From assembly GCF_010686655.1 (NCBI RefSeq), contig NZ_JAAGVY010000006.1:1-64000 (forward strand): a DNA stretch of 64,000 nt, given 5' to 3'. The notes beneath the pieces are model-generated. The model was not told the DNA's origin and ran no database searches. It saw only the letters and a program-made list of their open reading frames with translations. This document shows, piece by piece, positions 28,169 through 36,704 of this stretch. The translations under genes and the position numbers were made by a program. Position 1 is the stretch's first letter, and each line of letters opens with the position of its first letter. Origin of the DNA: Cryomorpha ignava. Lineage in GTDB: Bacteria; Bacteroidota; Bacteroidia; Flavobacteriales_D; Cryomorphaceae.

Positions 28169-28702
28169 CTAGTTATAACGCACCAGGCTTATAATTGGTT
28201 TATCAAACCGCACCAGTTTTTCGCGGCCTTTTAAATCATCAAGCTCAATCAGAAAAGAAAATCCGGCAACAATACCCTCTTCTTTTTCAATTAATTGAGC
28301 TGCTGCACCGGCTGTGCCACCGGTGGCGAGCAAATCGTCGTGCACCAGCACGTTCATTCCTTTCTTTATGGCGCCCTTATGCACTTCTATTTCGGCAGAG
28401 CCGTATTCTAAATCGTATTTAAAATTTACCGTTTCAGCCGGTAGCTTCCCTTTTTTTCTCACAATGATAAATGGAACATTGAGTTCCATTGCGAGAGGCA
28501 AGCCAAACAAAAACCCTCTGCTTTCTACCCCGGCTACCGCATCGACTTTCACGCCGTGGTAGAGTTTTACAAACTCAGCAACAATGGCCCTACTTACTAC
28601 GGGATTTTCTAAAATGGGTGTAATATCTTTAAACTGGATACCGGGTTTTGGAAAATCAGGTATAGTTCTGATTGTATTCCTGATAGCCACATTTACATCC
28701 AT
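28169..28702 (-). CDS. apt: Adenine phosphoribosyltransferase
   Basis: The enzyme salvages adenine with PRPP to give AMP. The PRPP loop reads VLVHDDLLATGGTAGAA, and IPDFPKPGIQFKDITPIL and GVESRGFLFGLPLA are diagnostic of Apt. I start at the ATG at 28702 (MDVNVAIRNT, 177 residues). The open frame extends to a TTG at 28711 that overlaps the preceding gene's stop. It is closely linked to the upstream helix-hairpin-helix gene, whose stop at 28708 lies just before it. Confidence 0.94.
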   Translation of the reverse strand: MDVNVAIRNTIRTIPDFPKPGIQFKDITPILENPVVSRAIVAEFVKLYHGVKVDAVAGVESRGFLFGLPLAMELNVPFIIVRKKGKLPAETVNFKYDLEYGSAEIEVHKGAIKKGMNVLVHDDLLATGGTAGAAAQLIEKEEGIVAGFSFLIELDDLKGREKLVRFDKPIISLVRYN

Positions 28703-28707
28703 AATTG

Positions 28708-29664
28708 TCAAAAAATTAAATAAGGTGCAAGTTTAACGCATAATTCGGCATTCACCAAACCTGTAGCACAAAGCTGCTCCAAATTTCTAAAGCTTTTTTC
28801 AGTTTCGCGTCTGGCTATAATTTTATTGGCCAGAGCAAAATCAACGTATGGATGTGCTGAAAGTTCTTGAGCCGTTGCAATATTTACATTTATCTTTCTA
28901 ATTTTCGTTTTGTCAATGGTTACCTTTTCGGCAAATTTATCAATCGTTTCCGGAGTCATTTTATAAAGCTCTAACAATTGAGCCAGAGAATGATAACCGC
29001 CAAGTTCATCGCGATAGCGAATGATTTCACGGGCGTAAAAGGATCCAATATACGGCAGCTTCTTTAATTCAGTTGTATCTGCCCGATTCAAATCGCAGGT
29101 ATATGGTTTGTATTCGTAGTTTTCTACTAAGGTGGTATCGCTCCATTTTATTGTATCACGCTTCCGCGAATGGTCATCAGGAGAATATTCGGTTTTATAA
29201 AAATTGGTTTTTGGGTTAGCAACCTTATCCGGATAGTTTTCAGGAAGGTCTATGAAAGGTTCCAAATCACTATATCGATTCTCATCAACAAAAAATAGCT
29301 TTCTGAAATCGGTTTTAACATGAAATTCAGCACCGGCTTTTTGATAATTGCGTAGTGTTTTTATTTCCTTTTCAGAAAAACCAAGAGCAGCATATCCCGA
29401 GTCGCTCAAAGTATTGGGATTGAAAAGGAAGATGTCTGAAGTTATCTCTTCTGTGCCATTTTCAAATCCCTCTTCGGCGGAAGCCAACTGCTTTAAAGAA
29501 TCCATAAGCGCCATGAATTCTGAAGGATCTTTTACCGGTGGCTTATACCAAATATAATATGCTTGTGATGCGAGAACTAAAACAGTAAGAATGGCAAGAA
29601 TTGCGATAGTACCGTTTCGCTCTTCTCTATGATGCCTGAAATATGCCACAAGATTTCTGAACAT
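28708..29664 (-). CDS. Membrane-anchored helix-hairpin-helix protein (ComEA-like C-terminus)
   Basis: The 318-residue protein has one N-terminal membrane helix (about residues 20-38, IAILAILTVLVLASQAYYIW), a region with little recognisable fold, and tandem helix-hairpin-helix motifs in the C-terminal third (LNRADTTELKKLPYIGSFYA, then INVNIATAQELSAHPYVDFALA). Such motifs bind DNA without sequence specificity. ComEA-type proteins bind incoming DNA in transformation, but this protein is longer and no other competence genes are in view, so a role in DNA uptake is unproven. Confidence 0.75.
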   Translation of the reverse strand: MFRNLVAYFRHHREERNGTIAILAILTVLVLASQAYYIWYKPPVKDPSEFMALMDSLKQLASAEEGFENGTEEITSDIFLFNPNTLSDSGYAALGFSEKEIKTLRNYQKAGAEFHVKTDFRKLFFVDENRYSDLEPFIDLPENYPDKVANPKTNFYKTEYSPDDHSRKRDTIKWSDTTLVENYEYKPYTCDLNRADTTELKKLPYIGSFYAREIIRYRDELGGYHSLAQLLELYKMTPETIDKFAEKVTIDKTKIRKINVNIATAQELSAHPYVDFALANKIIARRETEKSFRNLEQLCATGLVNAELCVKLAPYLIF

Positions 29665-29862
29665 TGCGCATAGACTTTAGACATGTGTATTTGAAGGAAA
29701 ACTTTGCATCGCCACAGATTTTCAACAAAATAGGAATTTTGCTGAAATAAAAAGAGCCATCTGAGAAAAAATTTATAAATTTTTACTGCAAACCAGTTCT
29801 AAACACAAATTTATGCAGTACATAAATGCATCCTAATTTTCGCTTTAAAACGAAAACTCAAA

Positions 29863-31923
29863 TTACTTAAATCTCTTAATCGTGCCTTCTTTAATTCCTT
29901 TAAAATACGATTTGAGATCTGCCCGCACTTCGCCCGAGAGAAGGAATAATCCCAAAATGTTGGGAAAAGCCATTCCAAGAATCATTAAATCAGAGAAATC
30001 GAGTACGCTACCCAATCCAACAGACGACCCTATCACCACGAAAATAAGGAAAAGAAGCTTGTAGCTATATTCTGATGCTTTGGTGCTCCCAAAAAGATAA
30101 CTCCACGCTTTTAAGCCATAGTACGACCACGATATCATAGTAGAGAATGCAAAGAGTACAATGGCAACAAGTAAGACCCAGTCAAACCATGAGAATACGC
30201 TGCTAAATGCTGCTGAGGTTAGTTCAGAACCATTCATGCCACCCGCATCGTTGGCGAATCCTGTAAATATTAACACCAAGGCTGTCATGGTACATACCAC
30301 AACGGTATCTATAAATGGCTCTAAAAGTGCAACAATCCCCTCACTAATAGGGTACTTGGTTCGAGATGCTGAGTGGGCGATAGATGCTGATCCGACACCT
30401 GCTTCGTTAGAGAATGCGGCGCGTTGAAATCCGATAACCAATACTCCAATCACGCCACCTCTAAGAGCCGATGGCGAGAATGCTCCATGCCAAATAGCGC
30501 TTAATGCAGCGTGCAAATTCTCAATATTCATGAAAATAATAATCAAAGCAAACCCAACGTAAACGGCCACCATAAATGGCACTATTTTATCGGTTACTCT
30601 AGCTATACTTTTGATACCACCGACAATAACAAGACCTACAAAAATGGCGAGAATAACGCCAAATAAAGCGCCATTATCCTGAAAAAGAGGCACCTTAGCA
30701 GACACCTGTACAAATGCCTGATTTGCTTGAAACATATTGCCGCCACCAAAAGATGCACCAATACATAAAATGGCAAAAAGAACGGCGAGTACTTTTCCAA
30801 GTCCGGCCATATTTCTGCGTTTTAAGCCTTCGCTCAAGTAGTACATCGGCCCACCTGACACTTCGCCTTTTTCGTTTATTTTTCGGTACTTAACACCGAG
30901 GGTACATTCCACAAATTTGCTGGCCATACCGAGCAAACCTGCCACAATCATCCAGAATGTTGCTCCTGCCCCACCCACAACGATGGCCACGGCTACACCG
31001 GCTATATTTCCGAGACCAACGGTTGCTGAAAGTGCAGTAGTTAATGCCTGAAAGTGAGACACCTCACCTTTATCGCTGGGATCGCTATACTTACCGCGCA
31101 CCAAATTGATGGCTTGCTTTACTCCGGTAAAGTTTATGAAACCCATTCTAATTGTGAAAAACAAGGCGCCCAAAATAAGCCAAACTACTATAAGTGGAAT
31201 AGCATTTTTTTGAATTGTACCATTAGGTTTTAGAACAGGACGCGGCGTATCATATACTACCGTTCCGAAAACAGCAGTATTGGCCTTAGCAATAGATGCA
31301 ACATCTGAGCGGTCGAATACTATTTCACCTTCCGAAAACCAATGATGGATTTTACCGGGCTCAGCCGCGTAAATAGTAATTGTATCGTTGGTGTTTCTGC
31401 GCAGCAAGGCAAGTTTATCTCCTTCTTTAACTTCGGCACCTTCGGGCTGAAACCATTTCATCAGGAATATTTTTTCTACATTTTCCTGCTTATAGCCTGT
31501 TGCGAATACGCGCTTTTCGTCGGCATAAACCACGGGGTCGTATAGGCCGAAAGTTGCAAATGGATCCCAAAAGAGTACAGAGAACAAACCATTTACCACC
31601 GGCAAAAACACTGAATTTATAGCTTCTTCTGTAGATGTCGCCGGAATTTTGCCTTCGAGTCTTATTGTATCGCCAGTCGCATCGCTAACGGCAACATTAA
31701 ATGTTACACCTTCCGTTAGTCCCGTGCTCATATCAGAATCTAACTCGGTATCTTCGTTAGACCATTGGTATTTATAAGGCGGTGTACCCGAAAGAATAAT
31801 TACCTGAGCTCTACCGTCATTAATAGTTTCACTATCATTTGCTACTTCTAATTTAGCATTAAGCTGGGCGTTAAGATTTATAGTCAGAAATAGTGCGACT
31901 AAAAGGTAAATGGCTTTCTTCAT
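29863..31923 (-). CDS. Alanine/Na+ symporter (AGCS family) with SprB-like and lipoyl-like periplasmic extension
   Basis: Residues from about 245 onward are a complete AGCS transporter: FTGVKQAINLVRGKY, ALSATVGLGNIAGVAVAI, GVIGVLVIGFQRAAFSNEAGVGSA and about 11 membrane helices. AGCS proteins import alanine or glycine with Na+ or H+. The unusual part is the first 240 residues: a signal peptide (to NLNAQ), a SprB-type repeat (NDGRAQVIILSGTPPYKYQW, GLTEGVTFNVAVSDATGD) and a compact beta-rich segment reminiscent of a biotinyl/lipoyl barrel-sandwich fold (MKWFQPEGAEVKEGDKLALL, YAAEPGKIHHWFSEGEIV). No lipoylated Lys motif is seen in that segment. The extension should be periplasmic. Its function is unknown. 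Confidence 0.9.
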   Translation of the reverse strand: MKKAIYLLVALFLTINLNAQLNAKLEVANDSETINDGRAQVIILSGTPPYKYQWSNEDTELDSDMSTGLTEGVTFNVAVSDATGDTIRLEGKIPATSTEEAINSVFLPVVNGLFSVLFWDPFATFGLYDPVVYADEKRVFATGYKQENVEKIFLMKWFQPEGAEVKEGDKLALLRRNTNDTITIYAAEPGKIHHWFSEGEIVFDRSDVASIAKANTAVFGTVVYDTPRPVLKPNGTIQKNAIPLIVVWLILGALFFTIRMGFINFTGVKQAINLVRGKYSDPSDKGEVSHFQALTTALSATVGLGNIAGVAVAIVVGGAGATFWMIVAGLLGMASKFVECTLGVKYRKINEKGEVSGGPMYYLSEGLKRRNMAGLGKVLAVLFAILCIGASFGGGNMFQANQAFVQVSAKVPLFQDNGALFGVILAIFVGLVIVGGIKSIARVTDKIVPFMVAVYVGFALIIIFMNIENLHAALSAIWHGAFSPSALRGGVIGVLVIGFQRAAFSNEAGVGSASIAHSASRTKYPISEGIVALLEPFIDTVVVCTMTALVLIFTGFANDAGGMNGSELTSAAFSSVFSWFDWVLLVAIVLFAFSTMISWSYYGLKAWSYLFGSTKASEYSYKLLFLIFVVIGSSVGLGSVLDFSDLMILGMAFPNILGLFLLSGEVRADLKSYFKGIKEGTIKRFK

Positions 31924-32023
31924 GGTGTAATTTAGTGGTGCAAAATAAAGATATTCGGCATTCTGGGGCGCTAAAAAACTAAATTTATGCGTGCCATCAA
32001 AATTAACTCTAAAAGAAAGGCGG

Positions 32024-32257
32024 TTACAAATCCCAGATAGTAGGCTTATGCTTCAGCTTAAAGTATGATTTATGCTCTAAGAAAAAAGCCATAACAAGAT
32101 AAATAATGAGTGGTGAACCCAGTGTAATAAAAGATAGATAGATGAAGTAAAGACGCACTTTTGAGGTGGCTATACCGAGCTTATCGCCCCACCAGGCGCA
32201 GACTCCAAAAGCTCGTTCTTCAAAGAAATTATAGATGTGACTAATGAGCTTTTCCAT
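32024..32257 (-). CDS. PspC domain membrane protein
   Basis: The 77-residue protein carries the PspC core: FGVCAWWGDKLGIATSKVRLYF, then a membrane helix (IYLSFITLGSPLIIYLVMAFFL). Short PspC proteins of this kind are common in Bacteroidota and are linked to envelope stress in other phyla; the role here is not known. Its start overlaps the end of the DUF2851 gene by 17 bases, indicating translational coupling. Confidence 0.85.
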   Translation of the reverse strand: MEKLISHIYNFFEERAFGVCAWWGDKLGIATSKVRLYFIYLSFITLGSPLIIYLVMAFFLEHKSYFKLKHKPTIWDL

Positions 32258-33533
32258 GGTTTTTTAAAATTTGTATCCCTACTTTACAATTTAAGCAGCG
32301 CAATTGTTCGCAATAATTTTTCTTTAAGCCAATTAATCCCTGCGAGTCAAAAGCATTTTGAGATTTAAAACCCAATTCACTGTACTTTTTAATAATTTGA
32401 TTGCTCTCTGCCGGCAATTGCTCGAGCAAACTTACGGCCTTTTCTTGAAAACTACCATCTTTATTATAATTAGCAAGTGCAAAAAGGAAGGGAACTACTG
32501 CATTTATTATCAATAGATGGACTGTGCTTTGCCCCAGGCGCTTTATTGCAGGTTCGCTCTCTGACTTAAGTGTGTAGTGGGTAAGCCAGAAACCTTTGTC
32601 CAAAACACTGTGAAATATTTCTTCATAGCCTTCCAGCGTTTTAAGCTCAATGAGCTGCTGTGCAAGCGCATGATGAGCTGTGTATATTTCTGCCATTTGC
32701 GCGATTCGAACCGCTGGGAAATTGGGTGGTCTCAACCTAAATAATTTCCAGGCACTTGCGGGCATTGGCAAAAGCTGATATTTTATTTGCTGAAGGGAAT
32801 AAATCTTTATTAAGTTGTCTACGAAAGAATTTCCACTCTCGGCTTCATCTAAAAATCCAGCCTGGCCAAGCAGCAAAGCTTGTAATTCTTCAGCCGATTT
32901 GCGGTTTTTGCGCACCAGGCTAAACGGGGTAATAATGGCAAGCTGCTCAAAAGGCATAGCGTTCACTTTCAGCCCGATAGCTTTACAGAAAACGCGGTAA
33001 AAAGTCCCTTCAATATCTCCATTTGTGGTGCGCAGCAAATCGTGGCAATCTTCTGATTTCATTTGCAGCCTTTCTACCGCGGCCGCCTGTATTGCCGATG
33101 TTTTTACAATATCGGGAACGTCATTCAGAAGACCTTCGCAGGCAATAAATTTGGCCTTTTTAACCCACGACTTATAATAGCGATAGGTTTGATAATCTAT
33201 TAAATCTTTTAGCGTTAAAACGGGAATTTCCTGACCGCTTTTGTCCAGCACAGGTTTATCGGCGGTGTAGACCACATGAAGAATGACATTGTCGTAGGCG
33301 GGGTCGTTTTGGTGATTGTGGTTGTACCAGTCAGATGCATTGGTATGAATCTCAATATTTCCAGCCCAAACAGTGTCGCCAATTCTTATCCGCGCATTGA
33401 GAAAGTCAGGGCCGGCATTTGTGTTGTGCATTCCCGGCTTCAATACCTGCAATGGCTCACCATCTTTACAGTTCAGCTCGCGCTGCGTAAAGTTTTGGTA
33501 TTTCCAGACATAGTGAAGAAAGTCCTCGTTCAT
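32241..33533 (-). CDS. DUF2851 family protein
   Basis: The 430-residue protein starts MNEDFLHYVWKYQNFTQREL and includes GMHNTNAGPDFLNARIRIGD, GNIEIHTNASDWYNH and NDPAYDNVILHVVY, all characteristic of DUF2851, a cytoplasmic family restricted mainly to Bacteroidota and with no assigned function. The conserved His/Asp/Asn residues in the N-terminal part suggest an enzyme active site (inference). The gene lies between pyrF and the PspC gene. Confidence 0.88.
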   Translation of the reverse strand: MNEDFLHYVWKYQNFTQRELNCKDGEPLQVLKPGMHNTNAGPDFLNARIRIGDTVWAGNIEIHTNASDWYNHNHQNDPAYDNVILHVVYTADKPVLDKSGQEIPVLTLKDLIDYQTYRYYKSWVKKAKFIACEGLLNDVPDIVKTSAIQAAAVERLQMKSEDCHDLLRTTNGDIEGTFYRVFCKAIGLKVNAMPFEQLAIITPFSLVRKNRKSAEELQALLLGQAGFLDEAESGNSFVDNLIKIYSLQQIKYQLLPMPASAWKLFRLRPPNFPAVRIAQMAEIYTAHHALAQQLIELKTLEGYEEIFHSVLDKGFWLTHYTLKSESEPAIKRLGQSTVHLLIINAVVPFLFALANYNKDGSFQEKAVSLLEQLPAESNQIIKKYSELGFKSQNAFDSQGLIGLKKNYCEQLRCLNCKVGIQILKNHGKAH

Positions 33534-33548
33534 GGAAAAAAATTTCCA

Positions 33549-34373
33549 TTAAATTAATCCTTTTTTTTGAAGAATCAATTTCATTTCGGCAGAAATTCTT
33601 TTTGCTTCGCTCCCGGCAGCTTCAGCAAAGTACTCATCTCTACCTGCATAAATTATAGAACGCGAAGCATTTACTAATAGTCCCACATCGCTATTGAGGC
33701 CATTTTCGGCAACATCTGCCAGGCTACCACCCTGCGCTCCTACACCGGGAACCAAGAAAAAATGTTCTGGCACCATAGCGCGAATTTCTTTAATATATTC
33801 GGGTCGTGTGGCACCAATCACGTACATCATATTGTTTGGGCTTCCCCAGGTACACGATGTGCGAATTACTTTTTGATAGAGTTTTTCAACTCCACCATCC
33901 ATGATTTCCAACTGAAAATCATCGGCACCGGGATTTGAAGTCAGCGCCAGAAGAACGACCCATTTATCTTCAAATTCCAAAAAAGGTTTTACGCTATCGC
34001 TTCCCATGTAGGGTGCAACCGTAACCGAATCGAAGGCCATGTTTTTAAAAAATGCCTCGGCGTATTTGGTGGCGGTATTCCCAATATCACCCCGCTTGGC
34101 ATCGGCAATTGTAAAATGGCTTTCGCCGATGTACTCAATGGTTTTTTGCAGCGACTGCCAGCCAAACAACCCCATACTTTCGTAAAATGCCAAGTTGGGT
34201 TTATACGCCACACAATGATCTCGCGTAGCGTCTATTATAGCCGCATTAAATTCAAAAATAGGGTCTTCATATTCGTGAAGATGAAGGGGAATTTTATCTA
34301 AATCGGGATCGAGCCCCACGCAAAGAAAAGATCCGCGCGACTTGATAAGGTCTATTAACTTCTCGCGGTTCAT
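33549..34373 (-). CDS. pyrF: Orotidine 5'-phosphate decarboxylase, type 2
   Basis: The enzyme makes UMP from OMP in pyrimidine synthesis. The 274 residues fit the long type-2 subfamily: FLCVGLDPDLDKIP at the N-terminus, the catalytic ADAKRGDIGNTATKYAEAFF with the essential Asp-Lys-Asp arrangement, and FFLVPGVGAQGG for phosphate binding. It begins four bases after prfA ends, in a prfA-pyrF-DUF2851 run. Confidence 0.95.
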   Translation of the reverse strand: MNREKLIDLIKSRGSFLCVGLDPDLDKIPLHLHEYEDPIFEFNAAIIDATRDHCVAYKPNLAFYESMGLFGWQSLQKTIEYIGESHFTIADAKRGDIGNTATKYAEAFFKNMAFDSVTVAPYMGSDSVKPFLEFEDKWVVLLALTSNPGADDFQLEIMDGGVEKLYQKVIRTSCTWGSPNNMMYVIGATRPEYIKEIRAMVPEHFFLVPGVGAQGGSLADVAENGLNSDVGLLVNASRSIIYAGRDEYFAEAAGSEAKRISAEMKLILQKKGLI

Positions 34374-34376
34374 GAT

Positions 34377-35465
34377 TTATTGTGTTACGCTTTCCTTCAA
34401 TTTTTCTGCATTTTCTGCAACCTGCAGCGCCTCAAGCATTTCAGTGATATCTCCATCCATAAAACCCGATAAATTGTAAAGGTTCATATTGATCCGGTGA
34501 TCGGTTACACGCCCTTGTGAGTAATTGTAGGTTCTAATCTTGGCACTCCTGTCGCCACTCGAAACCATAGATTTACGAATTTTAGAATCAGCAGCTAGTT
34601 TTTTCTCAAGCTCCATTTCGTATATCCGTGTGCGCAAAACGCTCAGTGCTTTTTCGTGGTTTTTAAGCTTCGATTTTTGATCCTGACATTGAGCCACAAT
34701 ACCTGTAGGTATGTGGGTGAGCCTGATAGCCGAGTACGTGGTATTTACAGATTGTCCACCCGGCCCCGAAGAGCAATAGCTGTCTACCCTGATATCAGAA
34801 TCTTTCACATCAACATCAAATTCTTCAGCTTCAGGAAGCACGATTACCGTAGCGGCAGAGGTATGTACCCGCCCTTGGGTTTCGGTTTGAGGCACACGCT
34901 GCACACGGTGCACGCCACCTTCGTATTTTAACGTTCCGTATACCTTATCGCCGGTTACATTAAAAATTATCTCTTTATAACCGCCCGATGACCCATAATT
35001 GGTGTCAACGATTTCGACTTTCCATCCCTTAGATTCAATATACTTGGTGTACATACGAAACAGATCGCCGGCAAAAATACTGGCTTCATCTCCACCCGTT
35101 CCGCCGCGAATCTCCATAATAGCATTTTTCGAATCATCGGGATCATTTGGTATGAGCAAAACCTTGATTGCATCTTCTTGCTTTTCCTTTTCTTCTTCCA
35201 ATTCGGCAACTTCCATTTTTGCCATTTCGCGAAACTCTTCGTCCTTCTCGTTGCGCGCCATGTCTTTAGAATTTTTTAAATTCTCAACCAATAAAACGTA
35301 AGAGTCATAGGCTCTTACCACTGGTTCCAGCTCTTTGTATTCCTTTGTCAACCTCACATATTGCTTCATGTCGGCGATCACTTCGGGATCTACTATGCTC
35401 TTGCCTATCTCCTGATAGTGATCTTTAACCGATCCAAGCCTTGCAATTATTTCTCTTTCTTCCAT
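34377..35465 (-). CDS. prfA: Peptide chain release factor 1
   Basis: The 362-residue factor releases peptides at UAA and UAG. The GGQ loop reads [15 protein letters not shown], and the codon-recognition tripeptide position of RF1 reads PQT in [17 protein letters not shown] rather than the RF2 SPF. I use the ATG at 35465 ([12 protein letters not shown]). The open frame extends to 35531, but that part overlaps the purM 3' end and looks unrelated. It starts one base after the purM stop codon. Confidence 0.95.
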   Translation of the reverse strand: MEEREIIARLGSVKDHYQEIGKSIVDPEVIADMKQYVRLTKEYKELEPVVRAYDSYVLLVENLKNSKDMARNEKDEEFREMAKMEVAELEEEKEKQEDAIKVLLIPNDPDDSKNAIMEIRGGTGGDEASIFAGDLFRMYTKYIESKGWKVEIVDTNYGSSGGYKEIIFNVTGDKVYGTLKYEGGVHRVQRVPQTETQGRVHTSAATVIVLPEAEEFDVDVKDSDIRVDSYCSSGPGGQSVNTTYSAIRLTHIPTGIVAQCQDQKSKLKNHEKALSVLRTRIYEMELEKKLAADSKIRKSMVSSGDRSAKIRTYNYSQGRVTDHRINMNLYNLSGFMDGDITEMLEALQVAENAEKLKESVTQ

Positions 35466-35466
35466 T

Positions 35467-36639
35467 TTATTTATAATTAAATGTACCGGCAGAAGTTGTG
35501 ATAGTAAGTTTTTTCTCTTCAGATTCTTCAACTCTACCCACTATGCGCGCTTCTATTCCAAAACTTTCGGCAATCTGCATCATTTCAGAAGCCGAATCTC
35601 TATCGGTATAAATCTCCATCCGGTGACCCATATTAAATACTTTATACATTTCTTCCCAGCTCGTTCCAGATACTTCCTGAATTAACGCAAACAGAGGCGG
35701 CACCGGAAAAAGATTGTCTTTCACCACATGATTTTTGTCAATAAAGTGAAGCACTTTTGTTTGCGCTCCCCCACTGCAATGCACCATGCCGTCAATCTTC
35801 TTTCTATGCGATTGTAAAATTGCCTTAATTAATGGCGCATAGGTTCGCGTAGGCGATAAAACCGATTTGCCAACTGTATCGGGTAAGCCCCGCACCTTAT
35901 CGGTAAGTGCGTATTTACCGCTATACGTCAATTCTTCGGGCACTGCATTGTCAAACGTTTCGGGATACTTTTCAGCTACCGACTTATTAAAAACATCATG
36001 CCGGGCAGATGTAAGGCCATTGCTGCCCATCCCTGCATTGTATTCACTTTCGTAAGATGCCTGCCCAAAAGAGGCAAAACCAAGAATAACATTGCCCGGT
36101 TTAATATTCGAATTATCAATTATTTCGCTTCGCTTTGCGCGGGCGGTTACGGTGCTGTCAACAATTATCGTACGCACCAGGTCGCCCACGTCGGCAGTTT
36201 CGCCACCGGTAGAGAATATTCCAATTCCCTGATCTCTCAGTTGTTCCAAAAGTTGTTCAGTTCCCTGAATAATTTCCTTAATAACCTCGCCCGGTATCAG
36301 ATGTTTATTTCGCCCAATGGTTGAGCTTACCAAAATTTGATCTGTTACACCAACGCAAAGCAAGTCGTCAATATTCATCACAATAGCATCTTGTGCAATT
36401 CCTTTCCACACCGATATATCGCCAGTTTCTTTCCAGTAGGCATAAGCCAATGACGATTTTGTACCGGCTCCATCGGCGTGCATTACGATGCAATGGTCAT
36501 CACTACCGGTTAAAAAATCGGGTATAACCTTGCAAAAGGCTTTTGGAAAAAGACCTTTATCAATTCCGGCTATTGCTGCGTGCACATCTTCCTTTCCTGC
36601 GCTTACGCCACGTGCCTGATATCTTTTTTCGGTGCTCAT
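35467..36639 (-). CDS. purM: Phosphoribosylformylglycinamidine cyclo-ligase (AIR synthetase)
   Basis: The enzyme closes the imidazole ring in purine synthesis, using ATP. The 390 residues match the longer Bacteroidota form. Motifs include [20 protein letters not shown] and [20 protein letters not shown] in the N-terminal ATP-binding half and [16 protein letters not shown] in the C-terminal half. It heads the purM-prfA-pyrF run and lies just after the terminator of the PorE-like gene. Confidence 0.95.
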   Translation of the reverse strand: MSTEKRYQARGVSAGKEDVHAAIAGIDKGLFPKAFCKVIPDFLTGSDDHCIVMHADGAGTKSSLAYAYWKETGDISVWKGIAQDAIVMNIDDLLCVGVTDQILVSSTIGRNKHLIPGEVIKEIIQGTEQLLEQLRDQGIGIFSTGGETADVGDLVRTIIVDSTVTARAKRSEIIDNSNIKPGNVILGFASFGQASYESEYNAGMGSNGLTSARHDVFNKSVAEKYPETFDNAVPEELTYSGKYALTDKVRGLPDTVGKSVLSPTRTYAPLIKAILQSHRKKIDGMVHCSGGAQTKVLHFIDKNHVVKDNLFPVPPLFALIQEVSGTSWEEMYKVFNMGHRMEIYTDRDSASEMMQIAESFGIEARIVGRVEESEEKKLTITTSAGTFNYK

Positions 36640-36648
36640 TTCTGGCTA

Positions 36649-36685
36649 TAAAAAAAAGCATTCCGGCCATACAGCCAGAACGCTT
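36649..36685 (-). terminator. Terminator after the PorE-like gene
   Basis: AAGCGTTCTGGC and GCCGGAATGCTT (minus-strand reading) form a 12-bp stem containing two G-U pairs around a six-base loop, followed by eight T residues. The wobble pairs form only in the minus-strand RNA, which fixes its direction. It lies 20 bases after the upstream stop codon. Confidence 0.85.
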
Positions 36686-36704
36686 TTCAATTATTTAAAA
36701 TACG

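Noticed and set aside
35466-35531. N-terminal extension of release factor 1 to 35531
   Set aside because: The extension overlaps the purM 3' end and is unlike the RF1 N-terminus. The ATG at 35465 starts with a normal RF1 helix.
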